Shown here one piece after another: positions 57,591-64,000 of a stretch of 64,000 nt of DNA. Origin of the DNA: Incurvaria masculella (lineage: Eukaryota; Arthropoda; Insecta; Lepidoptera; Incurvariidae); NCBI GenBank assembly GCA_946894095.1, contig OX335641.1:452501-516500 (forward strand). The letters run 5' to 3'. Position numbers and translations under genes: made by a program. The notes under the pieces were generated by a model. It did no database searches. It saw nothing but the letters and a program-made list of their open reading frames with translations, and was not told the DNA's origin. How positions within the stretch are numbered: the first letter of the stretch is position 1; every line of letters begins with the position of its first letter.

Positions 57591-57797
57591 CCAGCAGGCG
57601 TATTCCTGGCATTCCGAAATCCGGAATCAGGAGGTTTTCAAAGCAATTTTCTTGACGAAAATATTCCGGATCCTAGTTTTTTGAATTAATCAAGCTTTTC
57701 CGTCGTAAAACACGCTCTGAAAATCGCTATAAAAGCGGTTTTATAGACTCAGGTTTCCTGATTCCTGATTACGGAATGCCAGGAATAGGCCTGCTGG
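57591..57797. mobile_element. MITE with about 40 bp inverted repeats
   Basis: CCAGCAGGCGTATTCCTGGC, ATTCCGAAATCCGGAATCAG at the left and the inverse CTGATTACGGAATGCCAGGA, ATAGGCCTGCTGG at the right. Single copy in this window. Confidence 0.85.
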
Positions 57798-60117
57798 TAT
57801 AAGCCACCCACGTCCAGTTCCATGAAAATCAAGCATCAACGTTAGGCTTACATGAAGTATGTTCATCACTTTACACGTTTTATGAAATGTTTCATGTTCG
57901 AATAATTAATTCCACCAAATTTGTCATCCTATCGAAGAGATACCATAGTCAGCCAAGTGTCAACTGCAGCCTCATGGGCGATACAGATGGGAAGGGCAGC
58001 GATAATCCGATTCGATACAAAGTGCGGGTTCCGTGTTGCCTGTGGGTCGCGTAATTGTTATTTAAACTGGAATGCGATGGAGGGTGTGTGGCTATAGTTT
58101 AGTCCTGCTTCATCCTCATGTTAAACGCATTGACGTAAATATAACTACGTAAGGACAGGTCCTCCCATACAACAAAAATGTAGCAACAAACGTGGTGTTC
58201 TATGCGTCGGGAGGACACCGTTTTGTCGCCAGACAGCCGCTCTCTGTCGTCGTGTGCCTGTGCGTCGCCTCTGCTTTATAATGCGCCCCAAAAATGTGTG
58301 GTAAAACCGTGCAAGAATTACATAAAAACGCAAATAAAGACGGAATATCGGAATACTGCAACAGGCGACAGAATTGTATGAAATGGCATATCCTTAACAT
58401 TGACATATGTTCCTTGCCTCCACACCTTGTTCCTTTCCCTCGAAGCTGTGGAGTTTGATTGAAATGTCGACTGCAGTCGTTATAATGCAACCCTCACCGT
58501 TTGAATAACAAAAAAAAAGGTACTCTGGTATCTAGTAACATAATTTGAACTATGTATGTAATTTAATGTATGTAAGCATGAACCGTAATAGGTATGCAGC
58601 TGAAATGTTTACAGGATGTATTTATTTTGCCGCCATAGCAAGTAAAATTATGAAAATGAAAGGTGGCCCCCATACAAAAAACGTGATTTTTTGTGTTAAA
58701 TCTTGTACGATGGCACGGAACCCTTCATGTGCGAATCCGACTCGCACTTGGCCAAGTGCGAGTCGGTTGAAGTTAATCTTTCCAGCGACGCTAAACAATT
58801 ATTTTACGTTGCCCCCGTAATCGAAGAGCGGTTATAAAGATGTGATGTCGTCGTATCTTACGATGCTCTGTCACCTAAATTATGAATTTAATCCACTAAT
58901 ATTCCGTTTAGTCAAGCCATGGCTCCTGCCAAGTGCGACAGGCAAGAGAAAAAAAAATGTGCTTATGTATGCACATATTTGTTTGGCACCTCGACGGATA
59001 CATATTTTTTGTGGGTAAGTGGGGTAATTTGGAAGGTTTTGACCATGAACCTATGAATGCAATAAAACAATACACAATATATAGAGAATGGACGGACGGG
59101 TGCAGAAAACGAAACTTATTTGTTTGGGGTCAACGGAGCCACTTTTCCATACAAAAAACTAAAGCTCCGTAAGAACACATAAACATACGTAAGAACATCT
59201 CAAGTCTCGAATTCGTAAGTGAACTAATTACTGTTAGACGTTTTGGACTAACTCTTGGCTACGGTGTCAGTGACCAAATAATAGTGTCAGGAATTGTTTT
59301 CGCTACCTCGTCCTATAACGGGCATGAACTCTATGGTAGATAATGCAACGGCGCATGCGTGTGGATGCCGACTGGGCGGATAATTCAATAATAACAGGCT
59401 CGATTCGAGTACGGCAATAACTCATATTTAGCTAGCGCCTCAATATTGGAGTACAACTATTTAATGTTCGAATATGTCATGAAGTATGCATTAAAATAAA
59501 GTTCTTATATTAGAAAAAAATAATTATTTATTTAAGAAAATGTTAGTCAACCTTCATAAATGCGTAAACTTGTATTTGTATCATGATATCGGTTTGTGTG
59601 ATTATTTGATTAAGGCCCTGGTACTAGCCAAATCGCAAAGTTAGACGAGGCACCCCAAGTTAACTAACTAAGTCTGACGATTATAAGTGTCATTCTTACA
59701 ATATATGATTCCTTGTCTATTAATCCACCTATTTTCGTTAATGTATGTTACCTTTTTCTATACAAAATAAATTGCGGAAACGGTGTCCATTTCCGAACTT
59801 TTTTGACTAAATGTAGAAATCTAATAGCAAATGGAATGTTTTGTTTATGCATATATGCTGTTTTTGCTTATATCTATTAATCGAATTAATTTCAGATTTC
59901 TAATGAGAAAAATCAACTTTTTTATTTTTATTATTATTTAAATAAATGATGGAATCAAAAAATATTAAGAATCCATTATCAGTCTGGAGTTCTATTTGGA
60001 TTTTCTGAAGCGTTTCACTACATATTATTACATTTGTTAAAAAGTGCATTTGTATGGCGCGAGTAGTTGGCCAGTCCTAGCGCCTTAATTGATCCTGTCA
60101 TGATTAATATTAATATT
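57798..60117. other. Dys intron upstream of exon A, no gene
   Basis: Apart from the repeat at 58567, no family or exon recognised. No bHLH exon on the minus strand. Confidence 0.5.
58567..58757 (-). repeat. GGAC/TTCCG repeat, copy 8, lacking the microsatellite end
   Basis: AACCGTAATAGGTATGCAGC through ACGATGGCACGGAACCCTTC to CGACTCGCACTTGGCCAAG. The GGAC tract and distal terminus are missing. Confidence 0.8.
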
Positions 60118-60400
60118 TGTTTTTTTATGCACCTAGATATGGGTGGGTCATATTACCTGTGTCATGTCATAACATTGGCCCAACACACCACATGGAAACT
60201 AGGTACCATGCCGCGACCTTTCACGGCAACGTAAAAAAGTAACAATTTTCAGTGCCCCTTCGACTTTTGTTCGTTCGATGCGATGCTACCAACCCGGGCT
60301 TGATTAACCCTACAATCTAGTATGTAAGGAGCAATCTAGTCCTAGAGTTTGACGCGGAAATCGAACCTTTAACGACGAATCCCTTTCTAGCGGTGTATTG
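60118..60400 (-). repeat. SINE, diverged, 5S-headed type likely
   Basis: AACACACCACATGGAAACTA, GGTACCATGCCGCGACC and CTACCAACCCGGGCTTGATT lie in the usual order on this strand. The head is too decayed to be certain of its type. Confidence 0.65.
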
Positions 60401-61891
60401 TCGACTAAAGTTCAAATGTAAAGTTTCAATTAAAATATTTTTTAAATAAACACCCGCTTTTATTTTCTTTATTGTTTATTGTTTTGTACATTTTATGCAA
60501 TCACAATTATGTTTAAATTTATATTAAGCCATATAAATATTGCCAATTCCATAATATTCCAAAATATTGTTTCAGTTTTCTATAATTCCAGTTTTATGAT
60601 TTTCAGGGTCCCGCCCTTATGGTCTGGCTCTGATGTCTGTCAGTCACACGCGAATGGTTCTCATATTAACGGTTATTTGAAAATTCTGACAAAACAAACT
60701 AATAAAGGTACGTTAATGCAGTTATGCACCGACCAATTGCTTTTGCTCAAAAAACATCATACTTTTTTAAAAAAGCTAGATATCGGAAGCGGTAATTCTG
60801 TATGAATTTGAACTAATCATAAGGCGAGGGTGAAATTCTTCCATGTCCTGCAGTGACAGGACTCTCGTTACGTAAACACGTTCACGCTTGATCGTTTTTT
60901 TATTTATTTTTATCGAATATTCAAAGCTGAGCTATGACTTTTGCTAAGTCCGGTCGAGCCCACGTAGAGCGCTCGAGTAAGTAATAACCGCAATTCCCGG
61001 CACAAGCTCATAAATACGTTTATCAGTTACACCCTTAAACCAACACGCATTCGCTGAGTAATTTACGAGTGTAAAAATGAGTTATGGTGTTAGTACACCG
61101 ACGGCGCGCTTTCTATTAAGACGTGCCTTTGCACTTGCGAAATGTAATTATGTGTTGTTACATAAATATTTTGGATTGACGCGCGCTTTTAACTCGCCTC
61201 TTAATGTTATTGTCCTTTACTAGCGAGCTTTGGTTTAATTGGATGTGGTTTAACAGCTCTGGTTGGTTTGGTACAATAGCGGATAATGTTGAAAGTGTAT
61301 AAATGTATTGAAATAGCAAGAATTGCTTATTTGAAAGGGTTTATAGCTATTCTATTATATGGGAAGAAGTATAATAGGTTTTATAAATATACTATAATAA
61401 TTATTAAAAAACTCGTTTTTAAGAGGAAGAAAATTTGCATACAAATACAAAAAGGTGTATATCACTGGCATAAGCTAACTTATAAAAAAGCAAAAAAGTA
61501 CAGACGGCGCTCTCAATTGATTTATTTAATTTGGACAATTTCAGAAGAATATTTATTAATTTGACTGAGGAAACAGGCTATTGCATGGAACTCAATCACC
61601 TCAGTATCCTTTTAAGACTAAAAGTAATTTTTGATTATCTTTATTGGTATATAGAAGAAGTAAATTTCTTTTGACAATATAAACATAAACAAATAGATAC
61701 AAGTCAGTAGTTTACTCTAGGTGGGGCCAATGCTTGGATGTCGAAACAGAAGAACTAAGAATCGAAAGATATGTACAACATTCTATTCCCGACTAGAGAA
61801 GATCAGCTGTGCAGCATGGGTCACAAGACCATGGATTGCATCTCCACAGACGTAATACATTTTTCAAATATTGAAATCAATGATATGTTTT
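60401..61891. other. Dys intron upstream of exon A, no gene
   Basis: Frames at 60479 and 61286 are lysine/isoleucine-rich and look like AT-rich chance frames. Confidence 0.5.
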
Positions 61892-62287
61892 GTCAGCCTC
61901 GGTAGCTCTGTGTGCGAGGCCTTGCGAAACGATAAGTTGGGGAAGAACCTCTGAGCGCGGTTAGGTTCTAGATGGGTGACCATTTTCAACCGTTCAGGCT
62001 GGCCGTGGCTCGGATTCCACGTAAAACTGGAGGTACCCTTCCTTACTTATTAGGTGGTAGTGTTATTCCCGTCCGGGGTGGTACCATCGCATTGAATTAA
62101 CGATGGTCGAAGCGGCAATGAGAATTGTCCGTCTTTTACATCCAGTTCGATGCAGCCGAGCAATGTAAGGAAGGTCCTGGCATTGCACCCAGTTCCCATG
62201 TGGTGTGTTAGGCTAATATTTGACGGTCAGTTCGGTATTCAGGTCATATTCGGTATTAGTCATCCATGCCCAGTTACATAAAAAAAA
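61892..62287 (+). repeat. SINE, 5S-rRNA-headed type, full length
   Basis: Head TCAGCCTCGGTAGCTCTGTG, then TAAGTTGGGGAAGAACCTC and TCTAGATGGGTGACC (5S C-box-like). The shared body (GGTACCATCGCATTGAATTA, GGAAGGTCCTGGCATTGC) runs to CAGTTACATAAAAAAAA. Confidence 0.85.
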
Positions 62288-62370
62288 TGAATATACCATT
62301 CCACAGTTGATGCATCAACAAAGTAAACATATTCACAAACATTCTTGAATTTTGTGAAATTTGTGTTTGA

Positions 62371-62709
62371 GCGACACATAGCTTAGTGGTGCGGCGACTT
62401 TCCGTGTGTTCCAGAAGTTATGGGTATAAATTCCCCCCGCGTTCAGTGACCATTTTCTTCCTATTTCTGAATTGATCACGAAAGCGAGCGGTTCCATTGT
62501 TTGGAATCCATGTAAAACTGTAGGACCCCTTCCCCTACTAGGTGATAGGGTTAAGCCCTTCCAGGTTGGTACCATAGAATTGGATAAACAGATGGTGGAA
62601 ACGGAAACGAAAAAATGTGTCCTTGTTTTTCATCCAGTTCAATGAAGCCATGCTCATAAAGGGAAGGTCCTGGTTTTAAAGCAATCCATTTCGAGTTACA
62701 TAAAAAAAT
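62371..62709 (+). repeat. SINE, tRNA-headed type, diverged
   Basis: Head TAGCTTAGTGGTGCGGCGAC, then CCATGTAAAACTGTAGGACC, TTGGTACCATAGAATTGGAT and GGGAAGGTCCTGG. The final part is shortened, ending GTTACATAAAAAAATA. Confidence 0.8.
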
Positions 62710-64000
62710 AAACTGGATCTTGTTTCCATTAAGATGTTTACACGCTAAATAATCTTTCACACATTTAGATTAAGTTTTGATCATTATAAATGTAATCAAA
62801 TATAAAGGAAATAGATTTCATCACATATAATGATGGGCTTGCGTTATATATAATCAAGTGTAAAGTTCATTTAGTATGCGATTAGGCGGCGGCAAAAGCT
62901 CATTTTAAATACCTAAATGTCCTACAAAAAAGGGGTGGCCTACCCCCGTACTAAGCTAGCACTCTATTAATAAGCAGTTAACCCTGAGTTACGCCTTCTT
63001 ATTAATGAAATATTCATAAAAACGCTACAAGCAGCAATCGAGCGTGGGAGCTGGAAGAGTGGGATGTAACGGAGTTAGGATCAGTTATCATACGTATAAT
63101 TACACATGGAACCCTTTATTAAATGGGAGTTTTAAATTAGGCACCATTCTTTCTATACTATAAAGAAGTATTCCAATCTTCTTAATCCTGGACGTTCGAA
63201 AAGAGGTTAGATCTAAGCGAAATCACGAATAAATTGGCGGTGTTGGATAAATTGTTCATTAATGTATTCCTAAATTATGTACCATTGTTGTTTTCTTGGG
63301 ATTTAGCCCCATTCCGTTTCGTAATACCGTTATAAATAATTTGGATTATTTAATATAATTATTGTCCAAGTCAATTCTCATCATCTTGAATCCTATAAAT
63401 AAATAAATAAACCGTAAAATAATTTAAAATGTTAACGTAAGTTAAATGTATTTGTTTTAAGTAAACTGAAAATTCTTGGATCTTTTTAGCCACATTCCTT
63501 ACGTGGTGTATCCTTCTCGATTGAGTGAAAATTATGGGTAATCTTTCTTGCCAAAATTTAATTTAAATTTATTGTATTAAATTTACCAACATTCGATACT
63601 TCTATGCCAAAAATTGCATTTTCACTGTACATGGACCAGATATAATTTAGGTGTCAGAAGACTTAAAAATAGTAACAAGATGCCCTTAGCTTTGCGAAAG
63701 TAAATCTAAGAGTAATCAAAAATTTGGCTTAGATGTGTGATTAAGCATTATATAAGCATGGCATAACAAAAATAAATAAAGCTGCCATTTTTTTTTTCGG
63801 TGACATTACAAACGTTCAAGTGTTAGATTTATCGCAGTGGGTGCAAATAGTTAAATATTGCACATAATTAAAAAAAAAAGTAACTACACGTCTATTTTTT
63901 CAGTTTTCATTAAACTAATAATTAATATAAACATTAATTCAACCACAGTAACCCAAAGCAATTTTAAATGCATAATATGTACTTTTTCCCAATTTGACAT
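62710..64000. other. AT-rich sequence to the window end, no gene
   Basis: No repeat or exon recognised. Presumably still intronic to dys, because the bHLH exons have not yet appeared. Confidence 0.5.

Noticed and set aside
1..64000. Bacterial-style operons, ribosome binding sites, terminators or prophage
   Set aside because: The sequence shows introns with GT-AG sites, SINEs and LINEs; it is a eukaryotic intronic region.

Overview
This is animal nuclear DNA, almost certainly from a moth or butterfly (Lepidoptera). It is AT-rich and intron-dominated. It is full of interspersed repeats of lepidopteran type: a ~300 bp family with GGAC microsatellites bounded by GGGTTCCGTA/TACGGAACCC, tRNA- and 5S-headed SINEs, and non-LTR retrotransposon 3' ends. 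No bacterial, viral or CRISPR structure was seen.

The backbone is one large gene on the minus strand, the bHLH-PAS transcription factor dysfusion (dys, related to vertebrate NPAS4). Three consecutive coding exons are visible. Exon A (53144-53055, 30 codons) and exon B (34494-34321, 58 codons) make up PAS-A. Exon C (4846-4662, 185 nt) finishes PAS-A and runs toward PAS-B. All reading frames join cleanly (phases 0, 0, then 2), with good splice sites. The bHLH exons must lie beyond the right edge and the PAS-B/C-terminal exons beyond the left edge. The introns are about 18.6 kb (A-B) and 29.5 kb (B-C).

The most unusual feature is that both exons flanking the B-C intron have grown into tandem arrays on their intron-facing sides. 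At the donor end, a 145 bp unit (3' part of exon B plus its donor) occurs as six full units and one partial unit (33514-34461). At the acceptor end, a 150 bp unit (branch point, acceptor and 5' two-thirds of exon C) occurs 20 times (4722-7721), with decayed copies to about 7965. The acceptor array is an open reading frame throughout, so acceptor choice could add 0 to 19 copies of a 50-residue module. The donor array is not a multiple of three, so only its first donor keeps the dys frame.

Inside the B-C intron, on the same strand, lies a probably intact intronless gene (31937-32722, 261 aa) for a single-pass membrane protein with a Death-like module. The rest of both introns is repeats: about 20 SINE copies sharing one body but having either a tRNA-like or a 5S-rRNA-like head, eight copies of the GGAC/TTCCG family, two LINE reverse-transcriptase fragments plus several short LINE 3' ends, several foldback (palindromic) MITEs, and TTAA-bounded non-autonomous elements. 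A few GC-rich or motif-dense patches (about 1.86-2.07, 13.5-13.6 and 35.62-35.8 kb) are candidate intronic regulatory elements.
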